The notes under the pieces were generated by a model. The model saw nothing but the letters and a program-made list of their open reading frames with translations, was not told the DNA's origin and did no database searches. Made by a program: the position numbers and the translations under genes. Positions 8,948 through 17,801 of a DNA stretch of 64,000 nucleotides are shown here, piece after piece. Source of the DNA: Rhizobium sp. ZPR4 (GTDB taxonomy: Bacteria > Pseudomonadota > Alphaproteobacteria > Rhizobiales > Rhizobiaceae). Position 1 is the first letter of the stretch, and each line of letters begins with the position of its first letter. The stretch covers positions 3,504,501-3,568,500 of the forward strand of contig NZ_CP157967.1 of assembly GCF_040215725.1 (NCBI RefSeq). The letters run 5' to 3'.

Positions 8948-10223
8948 TACTGTCACACAAAGCCCCGACATCGATGCGCTGATGAACGATATCGGCCGCA
9001 AGGCCCGGGCTGCGTCGCGACCTCTGGCCTTCGCTTCGACGGAAAGCAAGAACAAGGCGTTGAGCGCCATGGCGGACGCCATTCTGGCCCGCAAGGATCA
9101 TATCCTGGCCGAGAACGCCAGGGATCTGAAGGATGTCGAAGGCACGGACATGCTCGCCTCCTTCGTCGATCGCCTGACGCTGAACGACAAGCGTGTCGCC
9201 GAGATGGCCGAAGGCATCCGTGCGATTGCTGCCCTCGCCGATCCGGTCGGTGAAGTCATTGCTGCCTGGGATCGCCCGAACGGGTTGAAGATCGAGCGCA
9301 CGCGCACGCCGCTCGGCGTGATCGGCGTCATTTTCGAAAGCCGACCCAACGTGACGGCCGATGCCGGCGCGCTGTGCCTGAAGGCAGGCAATGCCGTGAT
9401 CCTGCGCTGCGGCAGCGATTCGCGCCGTTCCTCGCAGGCAATCCACGACTGCCTGGTCGAAGGCCTGAAGGCAGCCGGCCTGCCGGAACATTCAATCCAG
9501 CTCGTGCCTGTCAGCGATCGTGCTGCCGTCGGCGCCATGCTGCGTGGCCTTGAAGGCAATATCGACGTCATCGTGCCGCGCGGCGGCAAGAGCCTTGTCG
9601 GTCGCGTTCAGACCGAGGCGCGCGTGCCGGTCTTTGCCCATCTCGAAGGCCTTTGCCACATCTATATCGATGCCTCGGCCGATCTGGAGATGGCAAAATC
9701 CATCGTCGTCAACGCCAAGATGCGCCGCACCGGCATCTGCGGTGCTGCCGAAACGCTGCTGGTCGACAAGAAGGTCGCCTCCACCCATCTGAAGCCGCTA
9801 CTCGACGGGCTTGCAGCGGCAGGCTGTGAAATCCGCGGTTCGGCCGAGGTGCTCAAGCTTGAGCCCGGTCTGAAGGCCGCAACCGAAGAGGATTGGACGA
9901 CCGAATATCTGGCCGCGATCATCTCGGTCGCGCTGGTCGACGGCATTTCCGGCGCAATTGCCCATATCGGCAAATATTCGTCGAACCATACCGAAGCCGT
10001 CATTGCCGAAGATCCTGAAGTCGTCGAGCGCTTCTTTACCGAGATCGACTCGGCGATCCTGCTGCACAATGCCTCGACGCAATTTGCCGATGGCGGCGAA
10101 TTCGGCATGGGCGCGGAAATCGGCATCGCCACCGGCAAGATGCACGCGCGCGGGCCTGTTGGCGTCGAACAGCTCACCTCCTTCAAATATCGCGTGCGCG
10201 GCAGCGGACAGATACGGCCCTGA
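8940..10223 (+). CDS. proA: gamma-glutamyl phosphate reductase
   Basis: ProA reduces gamma-glutamyl phosphate to glutamate semialdehyde with NADPH, the second step of proline synthesis. The 427-residue protein belongs to the aldehyde dehydrogenase superfamily. It shows the NADPH-binding part ([18 protein letters not shown]) and the catalytic cysteine in [13 protein letters not shown] near residue 264. ATG 8940 is chosen over ATG 8931 because AGAAGG lies about ten bases before it; both overlap the end of proB. nadD follows at once. Confidence 0.95.
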
Positions 10224-10224
10224 C

Positions 10225-10842
10225 GTGCTGAAGGAAGAGGTCGATCAACGCTATCTGCGCATGCCCCATGCCGAGCGCGGCATGGTGGTCGGTCTTTTCG
10301 GCGGCTCCTTCAACCCGCCGCATCGCGGCCATGCGCTGGTCGCCGAGATTGCTCTTCGCCGGCTCGGCCTCGACCAACTCTGGTGGATGGTGACGCCCGG
10401 CAACCCGCTGAAGAGCCGCAATCACCTTGCGCCACTTGCCGAGCGCATCGCGCTCAGCGAACAGCTCCTCCACGATCCCCGTATCAAGGTGACGGCCTTC
10501 GAGCAGACGCTGGGCATGAGCTACACGGCCAACACGCTGGCGCATGTGAAGGCGCGCAACCGCCAGGTTCATTTCATCTGGATCATGGGTGCCGACAGCT
10601 TGAATACATTCCATCGCTGGCAAAAGTGGGAAGAGATCGCCCGCACCTTCCCGATCGCCGTCATAGACCGGCCGGGATCGACGCTCTCCTATCTCTCGGC
10701 CAAGATGGCCAAGACCTTCCACTACGCCCGCGTCGACGAGGATGACGCCCGCGTGCTCTGGAAGAAGCGTGCACCGGCCTGGACTTTCATCCATGGGCCA
10801 CGTTCGGCACTCAGCTCGACCGCCTTGCGCGCCGCACAGTAA
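10225..10842 (+). CDS. nadD: nicotinate-nucleotide adenylyltransferase
   Basis: NadD adenylates nicotinate mononucleotide in NAD synthesis. It has the nucleotidyl-transferase motif GLFGGSFNPPHRGH and the C-terminal SSTALR (ISST-type) motif. The start is uncertain. GTG 10225, one base after the proA stop, gives 205 residues; ATG 10261 gives 193. The longer N-terminus (VLKEEVDQRYLRMPHAERG) is kept because related rhizobial proteins share it. Neither start has a clear ribosome-binding site, which suggests translational coupling to proA. In many rhizobia nadD is followed directly by rsfS; here 4.2 kb of mod genes intervene. Confidence 0.93.
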   Translation: MLKEEVDQRYLRMPHAERGMVVGLFGGSFNPPHRGHALVAEIALRRLGLDQLWWMVTPGNPLKSRNHLAPLAERIALSEQLLHDPRIKVTAFEQTLGMSYTANTLAHVKARNRQVHFIWIMGADSLNTFHRWQKWEEIARTFPIAVIDRPGSTLSYLSAKMAKTFHYARVDEDDARVLWKKRAPAWTFIHGPRSALSSTALRAAQ

Positions 10843-10871
10843 TTCCACCAATTTTTTCGGGAAAATCTGGA

Positions 10872-10995
10872 AAATAAAAAGCCCGACGCGGGAGGAGGAT
10901 GCGTCGGGCTTTTGAACCTGATCAGCAACTGGGAGGAGGAGAGTTGCTGATCCATCTCGAACGGCATTGGGAGGAGGAGATCGCCGTTTCGATGA
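10872..10995 (-). ncRNA. alpha-r14/NfeR1-type small RNA with three anti-Shine-Dalgarno hairpin loops
   Basis: Read on the minus strand, three hairpins follow one another: 10991-10958 (stem about 8 bp), 10952-10920 (perfect 11-bp stem) and 10913-10876 (13-bp G+C-rich stem). Each loop holds the same motif, CUCCUCCUCCC or AUCCUCCUCCC, complementary to ribosome-binding sites. The last hairpin ends in GGGCTTTTT and TTTT, a Rho-independent terminator in this orientation. This is the architecture of the alpha-r14 family of rhizobial sRNAs (NfeR1 in Sinorhizobium), which pair through repeated CCUCCUCCC loops with many transporter mRNAs. The 5' end near 10995 is an estimate. Confidence 0.85.
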
Positions 10996-11357
10996 TTATG
11001 TTTTAGCAGATTTTACCGATTGATAAATGATCGATTGCGCAATGCAGCAATGCATATAGCGCATGACTATGAAAATTTTCTGCCCAAAAAACGCTTCTTT
11101 TGCAGAATTGCGGCATTCGGATTTTCACTGCCGGAATCAAACAACCACAATAAAGGCCCACAATCGCACGGTTCGTAACGTTACGTCTTGCTTCGTGAGC
11201 GTTCGCCAAGCCGTTGGGCGAATCCAGTCATGCATTTTTGCAATGCCTGAAACCCTTCGTATGCACTACGCCACGGAAAATCCATAGAATTCGTAGGGTT
11301 ACGTGACAATTTCGCGATATATTTTTGCAAATACATCCCTAGCCAAGCCTCTCCCGC

Positions 11358-11381
11358 CGTTATATCTGTCGAGACATGTCG
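11358..11381 (+). promoter_or_regulatory. candidate ModE-type molybdate box before modA
   Basis: CGTTATAT (11358-11365), eight bases, then ACATGTCG (11374-11381) resembles a ModE operator with one good half and one poor half (5 of 8). It lies 21 bases before modA. The rest of 10996-11357 has no gene; it is A+T-rich and presumably carries the divergent promoters of the sRNA and modA. Confidence 0.4.
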
Positions 11382-11402
11382 ACATCTTTGGGGAGAATTA
11401 AG

Positions 11403-12200
11403 ATGACCACCAGCCGACGCCAATGGATCAAGCTTGCAACCGCCGCAGTATCAGCCGCATGGCTCGGCCTCTCGGTCATTCCGACGCCAGCGTTCGCCGC
11501 CGACAAGATCGTCGTCTTTGCCGCCGCCAGCATGAAGAACGCGCTCGACAATGCCGATGCCGCCTTCACCAAGGAAACCGGCAAGGAGGTCACCGTCTCC
11601 TATGCCGCGAGCGGACCGCTTGCCAAGCAGCTTGAAAACGGCGCACCCGCCGATGTCTTCATATCAGCCGATACCAACTGGATGGATTATGTCGCTGGCA
11701 AGAAGCTGATCAAGGACGACAGCCGGGTGAACCTCCTCGGCAACAAGCTCGTTCTCGTCGCCGCCAAGGACAAGGCGAAGCCAGTCGACATCAAGCACGG
11801 CTTTGACCTCGCAGCCCTTCTTGGCGACGGCCGTCTGGCGATCGGCCAACCGGAATCGGTGCCGGCAGGCAAATACGGCAAGAGCGCGCTGGAAAAGCTC
11901 GGCGTCTGGTCGTCAGTCGAAAAGAAGGTTGCCGGTGCCGAAAGCGTTCGTGCCGCACTCGCGCTCGTTTCGCGCGGCGAAGCGCCCTACGGCATCGTCT
12001 ACCAGACCGACGTCTCGGCCGATCCGGGCGTTGCCGTCGTCGGGACCTTCCCGGCAGACAGCCACCCGCCGATCGTCTACCCCTTCGCCATCACCAGCAG
12101 CAGCAAGAACCCGGACGTTCAAGCCTATTTCGACTATCTGAAATCGGCTAAGGCTGTTCCCTTCTTCGAGCATGAGGGCTTCACCATCCTGAAGCAGTGA
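11403..12200 (+). CDS. modA: molybdate ABC transporter, periplasmic substrate-binding protein
   Basis: ModA captures molybdate or tungstate in the periplasm and delivers it to ModBC. The 265-residue protein has a signal peptide of about 32 residues with a twin-arginine pattern (SRRQWIKLA, then a hydrophobic core and AFA cleavage site). The mature protein starts ADKIVVFAAASMKNAL, the conserved anion-binding loop, followed by YAASGPLAKQLENGAPADVF. The ATG at 11403 has GGGGAGA eight bases ahead; an ATG at 11376 lies inside the candidate operator and is less likely. modB follows after 85 bases. Confidence 0.95.
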   Translation: MTTSRRQWIKLATAAVSAAWLGLSVIPTPAFAADKIVVFAAASMKNALDNADAAFTKETGKEVTVSYAASGPLAKQLENGAPADVFISADTNWMDYVAGKKLIKDDSRVNLLGNKLVLVAAKDKAKPVDIKHGFDLAALLGDGRLAIGQPESVPAGKYGKSALEKLGVWSSVEKKVAGAESVRAALALVSRGEAPYGIVYQTDVSADPGVAVVGTFPADSHPPIVYPFAITSSSKNPDVQAYFDYLKSAKAVPFFEHEGFTILKQ

Positions 12201-12285
12201 GCGTCATCACCGCAAGTCAGGCATGAGAGTTCAATCATCAGGCTCGCCGACCATGGCGGGCCTGAGATGTTTCAAGGGGCGGGAT

Positions 12286-12987
12286 TTGGACGCATTGGGT
12301 TTGAGCAGCGATGAATGGACGGCGATAGAGCTGAGCCTGCGTGTCTCCATCGTCGCCATGCTGGTGAGCCTGCCCTTCGGCATCGGCGCGGCGCTTCTGC
12401 TCGCACGCGGTCGCTTCTGGGGCAAATCCATCCTCAATGGCCTCATCCATCTGCCCCTGATCCTGCCACCCGTCGTTACCGGCTTCATCCTGCTCATCCT
12501 CTTTGGCCGCAAGGGGCCGATCGGCGCTCTGTTCGAGCAATATCTCGGCCTCGTCTTCTCGTTTCGCTGGACGGGGGCCGCACTCGCCTGCGGCGTCATG
12601 GGTTTTCCGCTGATGGTGAGAAGCATCCGCCTGTCGATCGAGGCCGTCGACCGCAAGCTTGAAGAGGCAGCCGGCACGCTCGGCGCGAGCCCCATCTGGA
12701 CCTTCGGGACCGTGACCCTGCCCCTGATCCTGCCAGGCATCATCGCCGGCATGATCCTCTCCTTCGCCAAGGCCATGGGCGAATTCGGCGCCACTGTCAC
12801 CTTCGTCTCCAATATTCCCGGCGAGACACAGACCCTGTCTTCGGCCATCTACACCTTCACCCAGGTTCCGGGCGGCGATGCCGGCGCCATGCGGCTGACC
12901 ATCGTCGCGATCATCATTTCCATGGCAGCGCTGCTCGCTTCGGAATTCCTTGCCTATCTCGCCGGCCGGAGGGTGGATTTCGAATGA
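12286..12987 (+). CDS. modB: molybdate ABC transporter, permease
   Basis: ModB forms the inner-membrane channel for molybdate. The product (233 residues from this start) has about five or six membrane helices and the permease EAA loop [20 protein letters not shown] near residue 145-165, which docks on ModC. The TTG at 12286 is chosen because AAGGGGCGGGA lies just upstream and the protein then begins [18 protein letters not shown], as in relatives. In-frame ATGs at 12223 and 12253 would add a non-conserved leader. It overlaps modC by four bases. Confidence 0.93.
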   Translation: MDALGLSSDEWTAIELSLRVSIVAMLVSLPFGIGAALLLARGRFWGKSILNGLIHLPLILPPVVTGFILLILFGRKGPIGALFEQYLGLVFSFRWTGAALACGVMGFPLMVRSIRLSIEAVDRKLEEAAGTLGASPIWTFGTVTLPLILPGIIAGMILSFAKAMGEFGATVTFVSNIPGETQTLSSAIYTFTQVPGGDAGAMRLTIVAIIISMAALLASEFLAYLAGRRVDFE

Positions 12988-14057
12988 CGCTTTCGGTCGA
13001 TATCCGCCATCGCCTCGGCGCCTTTTCGCTGGAGGCCGCATTCACCTCCGATGGCGGCGTAACCGCCTTATTCGGCCGCTCCGGTTCAGGCAAAACGTCG
13101 ATCGTCCGCATCATTGCCGGCCTGATCCGGCCCGATCACGGCCGCGTCAGTCTCGACGACACGGTTCTCGCCGACGCCGGCAGGCAGATCTTCGTGCCGC
13201 GCCACCACCGCCGCTTCGGCTATGTTTTCCAGGAAGCACGCCTGTTTCCGCATCTTTCGGTGCGGCAGAACCTCAATTACGGCCGCTGGTTCGCTCCGCG
13301 AAACGAGCGCAGCGAGAGCTTCGACGGCGTCGTCGATCTCCTCGGCATCGGCGCGCTACTGGACCGCCGGCCGGCCAAGCTTTCCGGCGGCGAGAAGCAG
13401 CGCGTTGCGATCGGCCGCGCCCTGCTTTCCTCGCCGAGGCTCCTATTGATGGACGAGCCGCTCGCAGCACTCGACGAAGCCCGCAAGGCGGAAATCCTTC
13501 CCTATCTGGAGCGGCTGCGCGACGAGACGAAGATACCGATCATCTATGTCAGCCACTCGATCGCCGAAGTGGCTCGGCTGGCCAACCGCGTCGTCGTCAT
13601 GCGTGACGGCAAGGTCGAGGCAATCGGTGCTGCCGTCGATATCTTCAGCCGGCTCTCCGGCCCGCTGGCGGCCGACCGCCGCGAAGCCGGCGTGCTGCTG
13701 GAAGGCCGTGTGGAATCGATGGACGACCGGCATCATCTGACCATTGTCGCCCTGAAGACGGCAAAACTGGTCGTGCCGGGTCAGGCGGCGGCCGTCGGCA
13801 AGACGGTACGCGTCCACATTCCTGCCCGCGATGTCATGCTGGCGACGGCGCGGCCAGAAGGCCTCAGTGCCCTCAATATCCTCGATGGCGAAGTGCTGGG
13901 GATCGGCACGGCAGCCGACGGAACCGCGGAGGTCAGGGTCGATTGCGGCGGCGATATCGTAGTCGCTCGCATCACGCAATTCTCAGCCGAGCGGCTGGGC
14001 TTGCGCATCGGCCTGCCAATCCATGCCGTCATCAAGACCGTGGCACTGGAACATTAA
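12984..14057 (+). CDS. modC: molybdate ABC transporter, ATP-binding protein
   Basis: ModC energises molybdate import at the cytoplasmic face. The 357-residue protein has Walker A GRSGSGKT (residues 31-38), a Q-loop [13 protein letters not shown], the signature [15 protein letters not shown], Walker [13 protein letters not shown] and the switch histidine in YVSHS. A C-terminal TOBE/Mop-type domain (about 285-355) probably binds molybdate for trans-inhibition, as known for ModC. Its TAA stop directly abuts the stop of the convergent ModE-like gene, with no bases between them and no room for a separate terminator. Confidence 0.96.
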   Translation: MTLSVDIRHRLGAFSLEAAFTSDGGVTALFGRSGSGKTSIVRIIAGLIRPDHGRVSLDDTVLADAGRQIFVPRHHRRFGYVFQEARLFPHLSVRQNLNYGRWFAPRNERSESFDGVVDLLGIGALLDRRPAKLSGGEKQRVAIGRALLSSPRLLLMDEPLAALDEARKAEILPYLERLRDETKIPIIYVSHSIAEVARLANRVVVMRDGKVEAIGAAVDIFSRLSGPLAADRREAGVLLEGRVESMDDRHHLTIVALKTAKLVVPGQAAAVGKTVRVHIPARDVMLATARPEGLSALNILDGEVLGIGTAADGTAEVRVDCGGDIVVARITQFSAERLGLRIGLPIHAVIKTVALEH

Positions 14058-14441
14058 TCAGGATTTCTCCGAAGAAGCCTCGGCCGGGTTGCGATTGACC
14101 TCCAGCCAGTTCAGATCGTCGGCTATGGCCGCGCGCAGCGTCGTTTCCATGCTGCGGAAGCGCCGTAGCAACTCCTCGCCGAACGGGGTGAGCGCCGCTC
14201 CGCCGCCCTTCTGGCCGCCACGCTGCGATTCCACCACCGGTTCGCGGAACATATGGTTCAATTCGCTGATGAGCAGCCAGGCCCGACGATACGACATATC
14301 CATGGCGCGGCCGGCGGCCGAGATCGAGCCGGTTTCCTGAATATGTTCGAGGAGCTCCATCTTGCCGCGCCCGAGCCGGTCCTGCCCCGAAAAGCTGATG
14401 CGGAGGATGGGCTTCAACGGTGGCTGCGGAGCATCTGTCAT
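14058..14441 (-). CDS. ModE-like winged-helix regulator, DNA-binding domain only
   Basis: The 127-residue protein matches the N-terminal DNA-binding domain of ModE: LLEHIQETGSISAAGRAMDM, SYRRAWLLISELN and the glycine-rich wing QRGGQKGGGAALTPFGEELL. The two Mop domains that sense molybdate in E. coli ModE are absent. One-domain ModE proteins occur in several alphaproteobacteria. It is likely the molybdate-dependent regulator of the adjacent mod operon, but how it would sense the metal is not visible. ATG 14441 is preferred to the upstream start at 14501. It converges on modC with abutting stop codons. Confidence 0.85.
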   Translation of the reverse strand: MTDAPQPPLKPILRISFSGQDRLGRGKMELLEHIQETGSISAAGRAMDMSYRRAWLLISELNHMFREPVVESQRGGQKGGGAALTPFGEELLRRFRSMETTLRAAIADDLNWLEVNRNPAEASSEKS

Positions 14442-14614
14442 GGCATCTGTAACATTTGAGGTCTGATAGAGTGTATACGCGGCCTTCACCTGGCTGTACA
14501 TGCCGGCGGAAAATGGACGAGCGGCAGCGCCGGCCTATCTGATCTTCCATGGAAGAGCACATTGGCGCGCCTAGCAAGGATCGCGCGAGCCGTGGGTTTT
14601 AGAGGAGGAGATCG

Positions 14615-14914
14615 ATGCCAGCCTATATCATTTCCGACGTCACCGTCCGGGATGCCGACGCCTTCCAGACCTACCGGACCCGCGCGGCCGCCTCCATTGC
14701 CCACCATGGCGGGCACTATCTTGTCCGCGGCGGCGCGATCGAGCAGCTGGAAGGCGATTGGTCGCCGCGTGCGATCGTGATCGTGGAATTTCCGGATTTG
14801 GAACGGGCGAGGGCCTGGTATCGTTCGCCGGAATATGCACATGCTCTCGCGGTCCGCGATCAGGCTCTCAGCCGCAATCTCATTCTGGTCGACGGAGTAA
14901 GCCGGGAAGCCTGA
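14615..14914 (+). CDS. DUF1330 domain protein (dimeric alpha/beta barrel)
   Basis: A 99-residue protein of the DUF1330 family, a ferredoxin-like dimeric alpha+beta barrel related to the ABM/NIPSNAP group. It has MPAYIISDVTVRDADAFQTY at the start, the central GGHYLVRGG and VIVEFPDLERARAWYRSPEY, which is the most conserved segment. No enzymatic residue can be named. AGGAGGAG lies six bases before the ATG. It starts divergently from the ModE-like gene and may be unrelated to molybdate. No terminator is visible after it. Confidence 0.88.
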   Translation: MPAYIISDVTVRDADAFQTYRTRAAASIAHHGGHYLVRGGAIEQLEGDWSPRAIVIVEFPDLERARAWYRSPEYAHALAVRDQALSRNLILVDGVSREA

Positions 14915-15105
14915 CTTCGGCCGCCGGCACGAATATTCACCCATATCTGGTGCGAAAGCGCCTTATTCGGACACAAATCCTTGTCTTCAATGCCTGAAGA
15001 TGGCCTCCGGCGTCTTGAAACCTTAATGCTTTGATGCCTATCTTTATGGTGTGATCGACTCAGATCGCATATGTGCATGTTCTGTTACTCAAGGAAGGAA
15101 GAGCA

Positions 15106-15519
15106 CTGACAACAGTACACGCCAAGGGAAGAACGCCTGTCGTTATCCCGAAGAGCTCGGAACGTGGCGCCGATGCCGCTGCCCGCGCCCTGCAAGCCGT
15201 CCTCGTTAGCCTCGAGGATTCCAAGGCCGAGAATATCGTCACCATCGACATTGCCGGCAAATCTGCGCTTGGAGACTACATGGTCGTTGTCTCCGGCCGG
15301 TCGAACCGCCATGTCCTGGCGATTGCCGACCATCTCATGACCGATCTCAAGGACGAGGGTTTTGGCAATGCCCGCGTCGAAGGTCTCGATGGCGGCGACT
15401 GGGTGTTGATCGACACCGGCGACATCATCGTTCATGTCTTCCGACCCGAGATTCGCGAGTTCTACAACATCGAAAAGATGTGGGCGGCACCCGATCTCGA
15501 CGAAGGCACGCTGCACTAG
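15106..15519 (+). CDS. rsfS: ribosome silencing factor RsfS
   Basis: RsfS binds L14 and blocks subunit joining when nutrients are short. The protein has the conserved core SLEDSKAENIVTIDIAGKSA, DYMVVVSGRSNRHV, WVLIDTGDIIVHVFRPEIRE and FYNIEKMW. The start is unusual. The best ribosome-binding site, AAGGAAGGAAG (15091-15101), points at a CTG at 15106, which begins LTTVHAKGRTPV, equivalent to the usual MTTVHAKG start of rhizobial homologues. The only in-frame ATG (15073) has no ribosome-binding site and adds eleven residues. With CTG the protein has 137 residues. It is followed by rlmH, its common neighbour. Confidence 0.92.
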   Translation: MTTVHAKGRTPVVIPKSSERGADAAARALQAVLVSLEDSKAENIVTIDIAGKSALGDYMVVVSGRSNRHVLAIADHLMTDLKDEGFGNARVEGLDGGDWVLIDTGDIIVHVFRPEIREFYNIEKMWAAPDLDEGTLH

Positions 15520-15529
15520 CCGGGCGACC

Positions 15530-15574
15530 GCATTTCCAGGAAAAGTGCATAGCGGTTTTCCGTCCGGAATGCGG
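15530..15574. repeat. rhizobial dispersed palindrome, copy A
   Basis: GCATTTCCAGGAAAA ... TTTTCCGTCCGGAATGC folds into a long stem with an internal bulge. The same element recurs at 19261, 49453 and, in decayed form, 63598. It lies between rsfS and rlmH. Confidence 0.8.
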
Positions 15575-15690
15575 GATGTTCCAAGGAATTCTTCCCGGCC
15601 ACGGTTCGCAGCTTTACATCGCCGGAGATGAGCTTCCGGCCAGGGTTTTGTTTTGTGCCGCCATGACGGCGGATATGCGTGGGAGCGGGG

Positions 15691-16173
15691 ATGCGGATAG
15701 GTCTTTTTGCGGTGGGACGGCTGAAAGCCGGCCCTGAAAAGGATCTTGCGGCGCGCTATCTCGACCGTTTCGCCAAGGCCGGGCCGGCCATCGGCCTGGA
15801 AATGGCGCGCATGACCGAGGTTGCCGAAAGCCGTGCCTCCAATAGCGAGACCCGCAAGCGCGAAGAGGCGGGCCTCTTACAAAAGGCGCATCCCGAAGGC
15901 GGCGTCCTCATTCTTCTCGACGAGCGCGGCAAGGCGCTCGACAGCGAAGCCTTCGCCGCCATGCTCGGGACATACCGCGATCAGGGCAAGCGCGACCTGA
16001 CGATCGCCATCGGCGGCGCCGACGGCCTGGATCCGGCACTTTACGACAAGGCCGACATGACCATTTGCCTCGGCAAATTGACCTGGCCGCATCAGCTCGT
16101 GCGCATTCTCATCGCCGAACAGCTCTACCGCGCCGTCACCATCCTCTCCGGTCACCCCTATCACCGGGTGTAA
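15691..16173 (+). CDS. rlmH: 23S rRNA (pseudouridine-1915-N3) methyltransferase RlmH
   Basis: RlmH is a SPOUT-class methyltransferase that modifies pseudouridine 1915 in helix 69 of 23S rRNA using SAM. The 160-residue protein has MRIGLFAVGRLK at the start, the LLDERGKALDSEAFA segment, the SAM-binding knot IAIGGADGLDP, and the C-terminal LTWPHQLVRILIAEQLYRA with the invariant YHR ending (HPYHRV). GGAGCGGGG precedes ATG 15691. rsfS lies upstream, separated by a palindromic repeat. Confidence 0.96.
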   Translation: MRIGLFAVGRLKAGPEKDLAARYLDRFAKAGPAIGLEMARMTEVAESRASNSETRKREEAGLLQKAHPEGGVLILLDERGKALDSEAFAAMLGTYRDQGKRDLTIAIGGADGLDPALYDKADMTICLGKLTWPHQLVRILIAEQLYRAVTILSGHPYHRV

Positions 16174-16343
16174 TCACCTGTCCCATTTCGAAAACTGTTT
16201 GGCTTTCGGTTCTTTTGCGTTAACGAAACGCTCACACAGGCGTGTTTTGATTCCCGCCCTGAAAATGACGATGCTTCCTGGATGATCGCGGCAAATCAGC
16301 TTATTTTCGCGTGATCTGAAGGGACCAGGCCCGAATCGACTGG

Positions 16344-17801
16344 ATGAGAAAAGCCCCGCCCATGCTTTCGCGTCTCGTGCTGCCAGTTTTGGCGGCATCT
16401 CTCGGCATGGGCGCTTATATGACAGGTCCTTTCTCCCGGGAGGACGTCGCCGTCGCGCAGGAAGCTGATGCCATCGCGCCGCAGGCGCCTGACGATCGCC
16501 CTTCCACGACGGCATCGGCGCTGCCTGGGCAGCAGGCGCCTGACCCGGCTGCAGACCTTGCCCGCAAGCGCGACGAGACCCGCACGCAGCTCGACGCACT
16601 TTCAAAGACGATTAGTCTTTCCTCCGACAAGACGAAGGAGCTGGAAGACAGCATCGCCTCGCTCGACAAGAGCACCGCCAGCCTGCGCCAGGCGCTGATC
16701 GATAGTGCCGCCCGCCGCAAGGACTTGGATCGAAAGATCCAGCGGAGCGAGAAGACGCTGACGGATCTTGCCGTCAAGGAAGACAAGATCCGCGCCTCCC
16801 TTCACGATCGCCGCGCCCTGCTGGCCGAGGTATTAGGCGCCTTGGAGCGTATGGGACGCAATCCGCCGCCCGCCCTGCTGGTGACGCCGGACGATGCGCT
16901 CGCCTCGGTGCGCAGCGCCATTCTTCTCGGTGCCGTCGTGCCCGGAATGCGCAAGGAGACGGACAAGCTCATTGCCGATCTCACCGACCTCAGCAAGCTG
17001 CAAACCGACGCTGCAACCGAAAAAGCAAGCTTCACCGCCACCATGACCAACAGTCTGGAGGAGGAGCGGCGCATGGATCTGCTGATTGCGGAGAACGACA
17101 AGCACAACAAGGAAAATGCCGCCCAGCTCGAGGGGGAGCGCAAACGCGCGGAAGAGCTGGCGGGCCAGGCAACCAGCCTGGAAGGTCTCGTCGCCTCGCT
17201 CGAAAGCCAGATAGGCTCCGTGCGTGACGCCGCCACCGCGGCCCGTGCGGAAGAAGCGCGCCGGGCTCAGATGACCGAACAGCAACGCGAGCAGGCCAAG
17301 GCCCTTGCCGAGAACGGCGTGCCCGATAAAAACCGCATTACGCCCGCATATCCATTCTCAGACCTGAAGAAAAAGTTGGAGCTGCCCGTGGCGGGCGATA
17401 CTCTCCGCCAGTTCGGCGACGACGATGGCACGGGCCATACCGCGATGGGATTGACCGTCGCGACCGGCCCCGATGCGCTCGTCACGGCTCCCGCCGACGG
17501 CACGGTCGTCTATGCCGGCGCGTTTCGCAGCTACGGACAGATGATCATCCTGGATACGGGCGACGGCTATCACATGGTGCTGTCGGGCATGGACGCGATC
17601 AAGACGCGCCCTGGCAGATTCGTCTTCGCTGGCGAGCCGCTTGCCACGATGGGCCAAAAAAGAGTCGCGAGCGCGACCGCATTGGCGCTGGAAACGGATC
17701 GGCCAACGCTTTACATTGAATTCCGAAAAGATGGAAAACCGGTCGATTCTCGGCCCTGGTGGACCTCCAAAGACACTGGAAAGGCACGCAATGATACGTA
17801 G
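16344..17801 (+). CDS. EnvC-like murein hydrolase activator with degenerate LytM domain
   Basis: The 485-residue periplasmic protein has a signal peptide (residues 8-27), a long coiled coil (about 65-330, rich in Glu/Lys/Gln heptads) and a C-terminal LytM/M23 domain (about 350-475). In active M23 peptidases zinc is bound by H-x3-D and H-x-H. Here the first site reads GHTAMGL and the second HxH is replaced by YIEF, so zinc binding appears lost. This is as in EnvC, which activates amidases at the septum instead of cutting peptidoglycan itself. The gene overlaps ctpA by 11 bases, a conserved pairing in alphaproteobacteria. Confidence 0.88.
   Translation: MRKAPPMLSRLVLPVLAASLGMGAYMTGPFSREDVAVAQEADAIAPQAPDDRPSTTASALPGQQAPDPAADLARKRDETRTQLDALSKTISLSSDKTKELEDSIASLDKSTASLRQALIDSAARRKDLDRKIQRSEKTLTDLAVKEDKIRASLHDRRALLAEVLGALERMGRNPPPALLVTPDDALASVRSAILLGAVVPGMRKETDKLIADLTDLSKLQTDAATEKASFTATMTNSLEEERRMDLLIAENDKHNKENAAQLEGERKRAEELAGQATSLEGLVASLESQIGSVRDAATAARAEEARRAQMTEQQREQAKALAENGVPDKNRITPAYPFSDLKKKLELPVAGDTLRQFGDDDGTGHTAMGLTVATGPDALVTAPADGTVVYAGAFRSYGQMIILDTGDGYHMVLSGMDAIKTRPGRFVFAGEPLATMGQKRVASATALALETDRPTLYIEFRKDGKPVDSRPWWTSKDTGKARNDT

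Noticed and set aside
10843..11402. Molybdenum-cofactor riboswitch upstream of modA
   Set aside because: The structured part belongs to a minus-strand sRNA ending in its own terminator; nothing like a Moco aptamer is seen on the plus strand near modA.
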